In this document: positions 55,363 through 64,000 of the stretch, piece by piece
How positions within the stretch are numbered: position 1 is the stretch's first letter
Layout of the letters: every line of letters begins with the position of its first letter
Origin: Salvia splendens
Lineage: Eukaryota; Streptophyta; Magnoliopsida; Lamiales; Lamiaceae
Reading direction: 5' to 3'
Length of the DNA stretch: 64,000 nt
NCBI RefSeq assembly: GCF_004379255.2
Contig: NC_056049.1
Location: 17,034,063-17,098,062, forward strand
Program-made: the position numbers and the translations under genes
Notes under the pieces: generated by a model
Seen by the model: only the letters and a program-made list of their open reading frames with translations
Databases searched by the model: none
What the model was told of the DNA's origin: nothing

Positions 55363-55758
55363 AAGAGTGATGTGTTTTGTAAACAACAGTGAAGTAAAAC
55401 CATGCTAAGAGTGATGTGTTTTGTAAACAAGAGTGACGTAAAATAATGCTAAGAGTAATGTGTTTTGTATACAAGAGTGAAGTAAAATCATGCTAAGAGT
55501 GATGTGTTTTGTAAACAAGAGTGAAATAAAATCATGCTAAGAGTGATGTGTTTTGTAAACAAGAGTGAAGTAAAACCATGCTAAGAGTGATGTGTTTTAT
55601 AAACAAGAGTGAAGAAAAATCATGCTAATAGTGATGTGTTTTGTAAACAAGAGTGAAGTAAAATCATGCTAGGAGTGATGTGTTTTGTAAACAAGAGTGA
55701 AGTAAGATTATACTAAGAGTGATGTATTTTGTAAACAAGAGTGAAGTAAGATCATTGT
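55363..55758 (-). repeat. Detached inverted cluster of the 44-bp satellite, nine copies
   Basis: Nine 44-bp units read AAGAGTGATGTGTTTTGTAA on the + strand, which is the reverse complement of the main monomer. They have CATGCT where the main array has AGAGTA or related variants, and TTTACAAAAC (read on the minus strand) in nearly every copy, a variant rare in the main array and confined there mostly to head monomers. Orientation is opposite to the main array, 3.96 kb from its edge. After removing the 2.7-kb solo LTR the original gap was about 1.2 kb. Confidence 0.93.
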
Positions 55759-56070
55759 TAGTTTATGTTTAGGTCATACTAACAAAGCATGACCTAAAAT
55801 GATCTTAACATGACATTAAACACAAATCTTATAATATGACCTAAAACTGCTTAATTATGACCTTCCATGTTTTTGGTTAATTATTGACCATTAGATTATC
55901 TAATCCTAGGGTCAAGATTTGGGCTGCATTTCTGGATTTAAACACATACTTGTTTTGATCATCTCCATATATATTTATATATGGGTGTGTTAAGGTCCTT
56001 CGCAGCTTTTCAGTCCAAGCTTCTTTTTAATCACAGCCCTTGGATCCTTGAATTGGATGGTTGTGATGAT
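55759..56070. other. AT-rich non-coding stretch with a perfect 10-bp palindrome
   Basis: TTTAGGTCAT (55,768-55,777) pairs with ATGACCTAAA (55,789-55,798). The ATGACCT core recurs at about 55,838 and 55,858. No gene is visible. Confidence 0.6.
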
Positions 56071-56199
56071 CTGCATTATTACACTATAATGATGCATTAT
56101 TAGTCGGTGTGCATTATTCAACTGAAAATCTGCATTATTACACTATAATGGTGCATTATTAGTCGGTGTGCATTATTCAACTAAAAATCTGCATTATTA
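56071..56199. repeat. 59-bp tandem repeat, 2.2 copies
   Basis: The units 56,071-56,129 and 56,130-56,188, plus a partial third, start CTGCATTATTACACTATAAT. TGCATTATT occurs several times within each unit. The only differences seen are GATG/GGTG and CTGAAA/CTAAAA. Probably part of a dispersed non-coding repeat. Confidence 0.9.
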
Positions 56200-57496
56200 A
56201 ATAACACGTGGCATCAATCTAACCGTCGGATAACAAAATCGTGGGGCTGAAATTAAAAAAAAACAATAAAACAAAAGATAAAAAAAGAAATGAATACATC
56301 CCTATATTTTAGCTCATTACAAATAAGCCAACATGTAGTAATTGTTTTTGCAACTTGCAAATTCGATAAACACAGTTTATTCTTAGTGTCAAAACTCTTT
56401 ATATCCAATAATAATTCTCGTAGCAAAGTGCTAGAATCATAGTTATTCACGACGCATCATTCATTTCACTATTTCATCCATTGTTCATTTCCAGCTGAAT
56501 AAAGTTTGTCTTCGAGTTTTGCTTGAAGAATTTTCTATCTTTGGCGAGTTGTTTTTTGTCCAGCCGACACCAGGATCATCCTAGGAATCCAACCTTGTCT
56601 CCTATCATTGTCGAGAGTTCTTGGGCACATGCTTCATTCCGACGAGGGGCGTGTCACTACTTCGTTAACAACAGTTACTTTAATAAAATATAATTGTTGC
56701 TTGTATTGAGAAAGTCATTTGTGCCAGATGAAAATGAAAAACAAATCATTGCAAATGGTGTGAACTGTGAAAGAAATACATTGGATTGAAATTCAACTCT
56801 ACAGGATGATGCAGTGATCACTCACATATATAGATTTATTCTAATATTCAATTATATCTTATGAATTATAGGATTACAACATCAACTCTCAATGCTAGCA
56901 TTAAGATATAATAGATGAACACATTCTATAAACCAACTTTCGTTTATCTAAGAACCCTACGGATGGGCGAGACTCAAAGATCAACTACTATAAGCACTGG
57001 CACATGTCGTCCATTATCATATTATTCTCTTAACAATTCTAATTGACAATTCATTATCACAAAGATCTATCTTATTCAAACTTAAAGAGACCCGTTTAAA
57101 TAAGAATAAAGATATTCTACAATTGATGCACCAAAAATAATAAATTCAAACAATATGATTGTTATAAGGATGATCATAAGATAGAGAAATAGAATAACTC
57201 ACACAAACAATTCATCCAATAACATGTTTGGAGTAACACAAAATCTTTAGCTAAGCATTTCCACAATAAGATCCATGACATATGGAGAGAAAACTCTTGA
57301 AACCATGAATGAAGACATTGACTTAGGTCTTGGAATGCCATCAATATTATTTATCAGATTAAAGAGGATAACATTTATAAGAATTTTCATTTTATCCATT
57401 GGGTAATAAATATTATTGGTTCCAAGTTTTAACCGGGTCAAGCTTGAGAGCCTAACTAAATGAGATTTTACTAATTTGACAACCCTTTATTATATA
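56200..57496. other. AT-rich region, no gene recognised
   Basis: No tandem repeat or transposon end was recognised. Two minus-strand open frames of 64-65 codons (56,253-56,450 and 57,247-57,441) have a more protein-like composition than the rest. I cannot match them to a family, and neither shows convincing start context or splice structure. They could be exon relics or chance. Confidence 0.45.
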
Positions 57497-57657
57497 CTAT
57501 CTCCGCCCCACTTAAAATGAAATATTTGGAAATCGCCATGAGATTTTATGTAGTATTGTTTTGTGAGTTAATGAAGAAAGAGTAAAGTAAGAGAAATGAA
57601 AAAGTAGAAATAGAATTGTTTATGTTTTAGGAAACGTTTCATTTTTAATGGGACAAC
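57497..57657. mobile_element. Stowaway-like MITE, truncated
   Basis: The left end CTATCTCCGCCCCACTTAAA follows a TA and resembles the Stowaway (Tc1/mariner) terminus CTCCCTCCGTCCC. On the right, AAACGTTTCATTTTTAATGG GAC mirrors it, but the terminal GGAGGGAG is missing and sequence changes to ACAACTGAAGAGG. The body (AAGAAAGAGTAAAGTAAGAG) is typical of these MITEs. The right end appears to be cut by the following LTR. Confidence 0.72.
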
Positions 57658-58828
57658 TGAAGAGGTCCTCTGCGAGAACTGTGTGTGCTTTTGTGTTAGG
57701 TCAAGCTTCGCAAACCCAGAGAATCCACTAGATCACGAGGTCTAGGAACTCAGAGGATCTCAGAAGTCTCGGTCGTCGGACACACAAATTCTGCCTTCAA
57801 AACCCTCAACCCGCTATACTATGAGCTAGTACAGGGAAGTAGGGATCGATCCCACAAAGATGGATGCGTATGAATGCATTTAGGTGATTCCGGAAAGGTG
57901 AATTGGCTGCTGCCACACAATTTTGGATTGAGGAAAGCTATTACTAGACTTAGGAATAAAATATAACACTAGACCTAGGAAACTGAAAACTTCGTGCAAA
58001 CACCGATCATCATCTCAACCTCAACACCTCGAGCAAACTTCCTTGACCTAGTAAACGACTACCTAATTTAGTTAGACAGAAAATAACATGCAGTGGGGAC
58101 CATCTTCCAAAAATAGCAAAATACGGATTAAAAGCTGCAAATAGCAAACTATGAATTTAACTAACAACGACCTGCATCTTGTTACCTGAATTAAACGCGA
58201 ACATGGAGAAAATAGAGTAATAATCCAGATTCAAACAAAACATACAGATTCGGTCGTCGAAAACTGACGATTAATCAGAAACCAACAGATCTACTTCTAC
58301 TAGACGAAGTAAACAGAAAATAGAAATGAAACATCAGACTCATGCACAATCAACCCACTCTGCTATAGATCCAAATGTCGGACGCTTAATCCACTCCGGA
58401 TCCAAGCAATCCGAACCCAATTACGACTAAAATCAACTCCATAAACTCCGATCCAGCAAATCTGCTCCGATCAACGACAATGCATCCACGATTCTATCTC
58501 AACTCCACAGATCAAGTGCGAAAAGCTTCCATTCAAGCAAATAACTATAAACTCAGAAACAAACATCATCCATACTCGAAATCAACATCGCCTTAACAGA
58601 AAATATAAATTGCATAAAAAAAGTTCAACAGTAATTCGACAGTCAAACAAGCCGAGCTTCGAACAGCGAAGCTCGATGAAATTCGCAGCAACAAACGGAA
58701 ATGAAAGCAGTAATTGTTTCTTCGCCCTACGTGAGGACGGTGTTACACAACAACTAACTGAAAATAAAACCCGAACCCTCCCGAATTCTGAAAACCAAAT
58801 GTGTAGACGTGTGCGAGTGAACTGAGAG

Positions 58829-58884
58829 CCGAAAAAGGATCCCCCCCGAGTTGCATCCGAAAAAGGATCCCCCCCGAGTTGCAT
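58829..58884. repeat. 28-bp perfect tandem duplication beside the LTR TATA box
   Basis: The unit CCGAAAAAGGATCCCCCCCG (28 bp in all) occurs at 58,829-58,856 and 58,857-58,884. It lies just downstream of the minus-strand TATA box, so it would fall around the transcript start. Confidence 0.92.
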
Positions 58885-58890
58885 GCTCTC

Positions 58891-58903
58891 TCCCTTATAT
58901 AGA
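58891..58903 (-). promoter_or_regulatory. Minus-strand TATA box in LTR A
   Basis: CTATATAAGGGA on the minus strand, about 255 nt from the proposed LTR start, is in the place expected for a U3 promoter and supports the minus orientation. Confidence 0.6.
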
Positions 58904-60235
58904 TGCGGAGTTGATCTTCTAGAAGCCTTCGCAGGAAATCTCTGTTCTTCCCTTCAGCTTTAGCGATCTCCTCCGTCTAGTCATTTTTTCTTCATAATGT
59001 TCACTTTATCGTCGTATTTCCTTCGCCTTGTAATTATCTTCCTTTCTTGCTAGGTCTGGCGATACCTTCTACACACCTGGCTCAAAAAGATGTGTTAGAC
59101 CCCGTAAATGCACGAAATTAATCCCCTAACCAATGCATGAAATTAGCCTTATCAAACTGCTCACACTTAAACCATGCTTGTCCTCAAGCCTGAACGATAA
59201 GAAAAAAGAAATAAGGAGAATTTCGATGCATGGTTATCCTATGACCGACTCTACAGACACAAACAAGACACAAACTCCTAGACCTAGAGACACTACAGAC
59301 TCACAAAGAGAAAACAAACACTTAAAGAAAATAAAAACAACAAAGCAAGAACTAGTTGCAACTTTTGGGCAGTCATCCCCACAAGCTTAAGGTTTATCTG
59401 ATTTGTCTACAGTCTCCAAATCCTCCCCTTCCTTCGTCTACCTAATCGGTATGTCAATTTGTCAAGATAGCCTATTGACTTCCCAATTGTTAGATTTACT
59501 CGATCTCTCATTCCTCACTAGGGATATTAGGATCGATTTACTCTTAAGTTAATGCCACACCACTGATGCATCGGGTTACGAGAGTTTCTTCTTCCTACAG
59601 TCCCTTTTTTCTTTTAATTCCTGGGTCAGGTTACTATTGCTTCCTGCCCTTAGATTTCTTTCTCTTTTCTTTTTTTATACATTTTCATATCCCCTGGACT
59701 TCGTCCAGCTTATACCTTCGAATTTAATTTTATTTCTCCCATGGACTTCGTCCAGCTTATTCCCCCTTATCCCTATTTTTTTTTCTCATTCAGACTTTTC
59801 TCCCTAAGCACTCAGTGGCGGCCCCCCTTGTTTTTTGTTTGTTAGCTCAAAGTGTTTAGGCTTATAACTCACTCTTATAGTGGGGCTTCACAACTAGGTT
59901 ATCTAAGGCATCCTCTATCGTTCTCACTTCATTCAAACCAATGTCAGTTTATTAAGGAAAAAAGGCCTCAAAGTTGACATGCATCATATCTTCAATTGCT
60001 CTTACTAAGGAAATCATGCCTTATTGTATTCACTAGCTCATGCGACACACAAAAACCTAGACTTAAATACTCCTATTCACATTAACACAAACTCCACACT
60101 CCTTCCCCCTCCCACTTCACTCAAGCTTGTCCCTAAGCGATCCCAGTGAAGGGGGGAAACAGGGAAGTATGAACAGACCGACAAACACAAAAAGCACAAC
60201 GCACAAAACAACAAATATGTACAAGCAAAATAAAC

Positions 60236-60360
60236 TTCTCACACTTAGACCGGGCAATGGGCTAAGTGGGAGAAACTATAATAGAACAAAATCCAAAACA
60301 TGCCTTAAAAGAAACACAAACTTCTCACACATAGACCAAAGATTAGGCTAAGTGGGAGAA
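60236..60360. repeat. Two hairpin motifs of element A
   Basis: TTCTCACACTTAG (60,236-60,248) pairs with CTAAGTGGGAGAA (60,262-60,274), with one mismatch. A second, weaker copy is at 60,322-60,360 with two mismatches. On the minus strand the sequence TAAGTGTGAGAAG resembles the TAAGTGTGAGCAG found at the LTR junction. Confidence 0.75.
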
Positions 60361-60520
60361 GGCACATGTAAACGCAGACACATATATACATAACGAGGCA
60401 TGCTGGAAAAACAAACGCATAAACACTAGTTCAAAACAGCAAACATATAAACATATAAAAACGAAAAGAAAATGAAAAATAAAAACTGAAAAGTAAAAGT
60501 TACTTGGTCATTGGGGGGTC

Positions 60521-60871
60521 TCAATTCGGGGTCTGGCCCCCGTGGGAGCCAAACTGGGGTGGAACATAGGGGCGGGTCACCTTCGCTTTCTTGCTAGCTG
60601 GCGACGCCGGCTTCTCCTCTTCTTTCTCACTCTGTTTTGATACATTCTTCTTCACAGACAAGGGTTTAGATGCGGACGGGGCTAACAGGGGCTTGGAAAC
60701 TAGTGGGGGCTGCTGGAGGGATGAGCTTTCCTGCCCTAGTTGCTTGGACACGCTGCATGGTCCAGAGGGCAATTTCTTTTGGGGCTCGGAAACTTCTTCT
60801 CCATCCACTGGTTCATCATCATTGGAAGGACTTGGAAAGAGGTCGAAAACACGAATAGAATGCGGATCAAG
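60521..60871 (-). pseudogene. 3' end of a retrotransposon ORF (element A), broken
   Basis: A minus-strand frame of 116 codons is open from just after an in-frame TAA at 60,872-60,874 to the TGA at 60,521-60,523. It has no ATG near its start; reading opens with Leu-Asp-Pro-His-Ser and passes through FPSPSNDDEP. Composition is acidic first, then Ser/Pro/Lys-rich (KKAKVTRPYVPPQF near the C-terminus), with no recognisable domain. It sits at the same place relative to the hairpin motifs as the ORF end of element B. The upstream part is probably displaced by the insertion of element B at about 60,934 or lost by frameshift. It could be the tail of a gag-like or accessory ORF. Confidence 0.45.
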
Positions 60872-60928
60872 TTATATGGAATGATAACCGAACCGATGGG
60901 ATCAGTTAGCCAATGTCGTTGCCACTTA

Positions 60929-60933
60929 ATCAA
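60929..60933. repeat. Candidate target site ATCAA of element B
   Basis: These five bases precede the TG at 60,934 taken as the end of LTR B. The matching copy would be beyond the right edge of the window, so this is a prediction only. Confidence 0.3.
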
Positions 60934-61396
60934 TGCAATCTAGCTCTCGTCCTTTCCGCCTTGCCAAAGTAATTTAGAACTCCCAATTTTGCACAACTTT
61001 AACAGTAAAGAGGCAAGTTCGGGGTCAATCCCACAGAGAAGTTGGTGTGTCAAGTGTGTGAGTAGTGAACAGGGGGGTTGGCTGCTGCCACGCTTTAACT
61101 TGAGAGTTTTTAACTACTGGTTTTAATCTAGACAGAATTAAACTAGCTAGCTTGATCAATGGAAATTTAACTACTGGATCAAGTGAATTGCAGGTAATAA
61201 CAGAAAAGTTAATGCGCGGATTAAAAGAGAAAATAACTTTGATTAAACTAAAAGCTGAGTACAACGTGAAATTTAAACTAAGCTAACACTTTGGAATCTA
61301 AGAAAGCGGTAAAAACTGAGAAAAATCTCAGCGGGAAACTTAAGATAACGCTAACAGAAATGAGTATTCTGCAGCGCTCCCTTTCGGTCGCCCTTT

Positions 61397-61509
61397 AAAC
61401 TAAGCTATCTAACTAAGCTAGAGAACTGAACTAAACTAAGCTAGAGAGCTAAACTAAACTAAGCTAGAGAGCTGAATTACGCTAAATAACTAAGCTAAGC
61501 TAAACTAGA
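61397..61509. repeat. Short CTAA/GCTAGAGA tandem repeat in LTR B
   Basis: ACTAAACTAAGCTAGAGAGC-type units of about 23 bp repeat imperfectly about four times. They lie downstream of the minus-strand TATA box, in the probable R/U5 part of the LTR. Confidence 0.85.
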
Positions 61510-61552
61510 CGGAAAGTAAAGTCTCGGATGCCTTCTTGTGGTGGCACACCCT

Positions 61553-61563
61553 CTATTTATAAG
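61553..61563 (-). promoter_or_regulatory. Minus-strand TATA box in LTR B
   Basis: CTTATAAATAG on the minus strand, about 390 nt from the proposed LTR start. Same orientation as in LTR A. Confidence 0.6.
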
Positions 61564-61951
61564 CTCGATTCGGCCGCCAGCTGGATAACGATCTTGACAG
61601 GGAATATTCGCTCATTCTGAGAGTGAGCGACTTATTGATTTCTACGTGTTGTTCTTCTAGAATGACGACGCTTTTTGGTAACAGATTCGTGACTCAGCTC
61701 TGTCCTTGCGTCTCATATTCCAGCACGTGTCCCCTTCTAGAACGTCGTCCTTGATAACAGAATGGTGCGCTATATCCAGCTCATTTCCTCACGTGTTCTT
61801 CTTCTTGAAGCCAGCGGTCCCCACCTAACTGCTTGATCGCTCTGCCTTTGTTAAGTGGTATTTCTGCACATTTAACACTTGTTTTGCGCGATAACCCGAT
61901 TAAGTAGCATGTATTTCACCCTTAAACCGATGCATGAAATGAGCCTTATCA

Positions 61952-63745
61952 AACTGCTCACACTTAAAGCATACTTGTCCTCAAGTATAAAGAAAAATAA
62001 AAGAAAAAGATAAGGCAGATTTCAGGCATGGTTTACTTATTTCACTAGTAAAGGAAAATGAAAAGAAAAACAAAACTTTAAGATAAAAACACGTATCCAC
62101 ATGTATGCATTAGACCGAATAATTTTCCAACAATCATACCCGAGGTCGAGGTAAATCCATTTGTCAGTAGCTTGTGTTCCTTCTCTTTCGCCTTTGCTTA
62201 ATCAAGGTGTCAGCTTGTCAAGATTGCTCAATTTAAAAACCACTGTTGGATTCACTCAGTCACTCCTTTCTCACCAGAGATGTTAGGACTGTTCACTCGG
62301 TGTTGCCACAAATTTAATACTTTGAATCGGACTACACAGGATAGTTCCTTAAGATCTTTGTTTTGGGTTGTAACGGGGCTCAAGGGTAGTAACGTGTTAG
62401 GTTAGGGTCCTAGGGGTTCTAAGTTTAAATATAAAATTTTTTAACGAAAAATCACATGAGTCGAAAGGCCAAAGATTTGACTAAACTCGCTGGATTAGAA
62501 TTGAGATATTTATTTCTTGGTGCTCCCTCTTGGTCAGATTTCGACCTTTAGCCTTATAACATTCGGCTTATTATTATTTTTACTTTTGATTTCCTGGGTC
62601 AGGTTACAACTGTTTCCTGCCCCCTTTTTTTTCAAACCTTTTCATTCTTTTCATATGATCAACCTGATTGTCTAACTTGATCAACCCGACTACCCTTTAT
62701 TCTGACCATTCTTATTGATATCCCTCTTTTGTTTCCCTTGACAAACTTCATTTCTTTGACCATCTTTCCTCATGTGATATGAAACTTTGAATTTGGTTTT
62801 AAGGCTTCAAAGAAAGGGAAAGAGTGTATGGGCTCGAATTGGCTACTAGGGGGTGCCTTGACTAATGAGGCGGGTTTGTGGAACGAAAGAAGAACACGGC
62901 TCAAATGGTTAAGTCTTAATGCCTTTAGTCATTACTACTTGTGCAAGTTTCATCTCAATATTAAAAGTCAGCCTCTCGTAATTTTTTTTTCTTTTGTAAA
63001 AATAGTAGAAAGTGTTCTACTTTTGGCTTATAACTCACATATAGAGAGGCTTCACAGTTGGTTTAGAAATTGAGCGTTTCCATCATACTTGCGTCATTCA
63101 CATTGATCAAGTTTTTGCAATCAAGTTTTACATGTGAGCATACTGAATCCTTTTTCTAACCCCCTAAAAGTAATCAAGTCTTCCATTTATCCAATTTCAT
63201 GTATATTGCCTATCTATTACTACCTGGAATTTGTTATTTTTGAGAAAAATTTTAGCATGTATGATTTTATTGTAACTAACCCATCCCCCCTCCCCACTGT
63301 ATATGAACTCGTCCTCGAGGGACTGGATGTAGTGGAAAGAAGGGTTAGGCACAGGCGATGGCATAACAACAATCAAGGGAACTTCTCACACTTAGACCAG
63401 ACACTGGGCTAAGTGTGAGGCAGTGCCGGCAATCAAAAACTTGCTCATCAAAAGAGAAAAACAGAACTTAAATACGTAAACGCAGGCAAACAGAGATAGC
63501 AAAAATATCATGCATACTTCTCACACTTAGACCAGACATTGGGCTAAGTGTAAGAGAACAAAAGAGCATGAGTATATACAGACTAACAACAAAAATTGTT
63601 GGTAAACTTAAAACTAGTGGAGATATGGGGGGTGTACTTCAAAGTTCCCTGGGGGGTTGACTCGGAGACGCTGAAGGTGGCCTGGAGGACATCGGGCGCC
63701 GAGGTGGAGGAGAGCTTGTAGAGGGAGGTGGTTGCATAGCGAGGG
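61952..63745 (-). mobile_element. 3' internal region of element B (non-coding)
   Basis: About 1.8 kb between the LTR and the ORF end, sharing blocks in the same order with element A. No protein domain was recognised. The rest of the element extends past the window. Confidence 0.55.
63385..63554. repeat. Two hairpin motifs of element B
   Basis: CTCACACTTAG (63,385-63,395) pairs perfectly with CTAAGTGTGAG (63,409-63,419) around a 13-nt loop. The second copy, 63,520-63,530 with 63,544-63,554, has one mismatch. Both loops contain ACCAGACA(C/T)TGGG. Confidence 0.85.
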
Positions 63746-64000
63746 TCAATTGGCGCGTGCAGCCGCCTCTGGTTCTGCTATGGTTGTTAGCTCCAACCTC
63801 TGCCGTGGTTGTCTGTCGGGGCTTGCCGGTTGGTCCGTCGTTATCCTCCTGTTCCCGCGTCCGGCCTCCTCTGTCTCCGCCTGCCTGATCTCTTGTTGCT
63901 CTGCCTGCTTCTCCTTCCGAGCCTTCGAGATGAAGCGAAGCCTCCCGTCGCGCAGTCGTTCAAGCACCTGAATTCTTACAAAGAAATCAATGTTAAACAG
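63746..64000 (-). CDS. 3' end of a retrotransposon ORF (element B), partial
   Basis: The minus-strand frame is open from the window edge to a stop at 63,746-63,748, 84 codons visible. It is highly charged (FISKARKEKQAEQQEIRQAE, then Arg/Pro/Gln-rich) and likely a coiled-coil or nucleic-acid-binding tail. The true start is outside the window. Its place before the paired hairpins matches the ORF end in element A, although the sequences are not obviously alike. Function is unknown; a gag-like or accessory tail of a Ty3/gypsy element is possible. Confidence 0.45.
   Translation of the reverse strand: MFNIDFFVRIQVLERLRDGRLRFISKARKEKQAEQQEIRQAETEEAGRGNRRITTDQPASPDRQPRQRLELTTIAEPEAAARAN

Larger units (their letters stand above)
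57658..59154 (-). mobile_element. LTR of element A (Ty3/gypsy, Tat/Athila-like), probably the 3' LTR
   Basis: Read on the minus strand, the LTR would start TGATAAGGCTAATTTCATGC at 59,154, directly after GACAAGCATGGTTTAAGTGT and GAGCAGTT. From general knowledge, GAGGACAAGCATG...TTTAAGTGTG...TGATAAGG is a common plant Ty3/gypsy 3' junction. A TATA box lies 250 nt in. The region GGGATCGATCCCAC...GGCTGCTGCCAC (about 57,850-57,918) is shared with the LTR of element B. The low-coordinate end is uncertain: TG at 57,658 would put CA at the LTR terminus and explain the cut MITE; TG near 57,791 is another candidate. The clade is uncertain because no polymerase domains are present. Confidence 0.6.
59155..60933 (-). 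mobile_element. 3' internal region of element A (non-coding)
   Basis: Between the ORF remnant and LTR A lies about 1.4 kb of untranslated sequence with long pyrimidine tracts on the + strand. Blocks shared in order with element B include TTCCTGGGTCAGGTTAC (about 59,620 and 62,592), GGCTTATAACTCAC (about 59,859 and 63,024) and GCTCACACTTAAA (59,159 and 61,956). The remaining body of element A should lie beyond element B, outside the window. Confidence 0.55.
60934..61951 (-). mobile_element. LTR of element B, probably the 3' LTR, about 1.02 kb
   Basis: On the minus strand it starts TGATAAGGCTCATTTCATGC at 61,951, following TTTAAGTGTGAGCAGTT, and ends GAGAGCTAGATTGCA at 60,934. A TATA box, a GGGGTCAATCCCACAGAG block (about 61,020) and GGCTGCTGCCAC (about 61,080) match the layout of LTR A, but overall divergence is high, so A and B are relatives and not recent copies. 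It sits within sequence that appears to belong to element A, implying nesting. Confidence 0.6.

Noticed and set aside
58582..58884. 100-codon minus-strand frame in LTR A
   Set aside because: It starts in the 28-bp duplication of the LTR leader and has no domain; an untranslated leader is more likely.
62828..63412. Plus-strand frames in the internal region of element B
   Set aside because: They are antisense to the inferred element, lack domains, and one runs through the hairpin motif.

Overview
The window looks like nuclear, repeat-rich DNA of a flowering plant, probably a dicot. The grounds are a long tandem satellite, plant-type Ty3/gypsy LTRs and a Stowaway-like MITE. No rRNA, tRNA, CRISPR, bacterial operon or intact host gene could be supported. 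A Lamiales origin is a weak guess from the feel of the low-copy repeats.

Region 1 (1-51,403) is one continuous satellite array with a 44-bp monomer. The + strand is very poor in G (2 of 44 bases in the consensus). The array has higher-order structure. At 47 places a 28-bp piece of monomer appears in reverse orientation, 19 nt after a forward copy, so each place can fold into a long hairpin. Each hairpin leads into a run of a related heptamer (CACTCTT) and then into a fixed series of marker monomers. Distances between successive hairpins mostly follow 44n + 18 bp. Larger blocks (about 1.56, 1.69-1.73, 1.93 and 4.7 kb) were duplicated again. Two main patches (about 1,975-3,105 and 17,228-18,580) are full of single-base indels and look like uncorrected consensus error. 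The many open frames in this region are a by-product of the repeat and are not annotated as genes.

Region 2 (51,404-57,496) is the array flank. The array ends inside one of its inverted segments. A 2,723-bp solo LTR with a perfect 5-bp target duplication (ACAAT) sits 43 bp further on. Beyond it lie an inverted-repeat (foldback/MITE-like) element, a detached cluster of nine copies of the same 44-bp satellite in the opposite orientation, a 59-bp tandem repeat, and AT-rich sequence in which I recognise no gene.

Region 3 (57,497-64,000) is nested transposon debris. A Stowaway-like MITE is cut short. It is followed by the 3' end of a minus-strand LTR retrotransposon (element A), which appears interrupted by the 3' end of a second, related minus-strand element (element B). 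Both LTRs carry a minus-strand TATA box. Both internal regions carry the same paired hairpin motifs and the 3' end of a charged, low-complexity ORF. Protease, RT, RNaseH and integrase domains are not in the window.

Taken together, this is the edge of a large satellite block shaped by local fold-back copying, unequal exchange and segmental duplication, against a flank of retrotransposon insertions.
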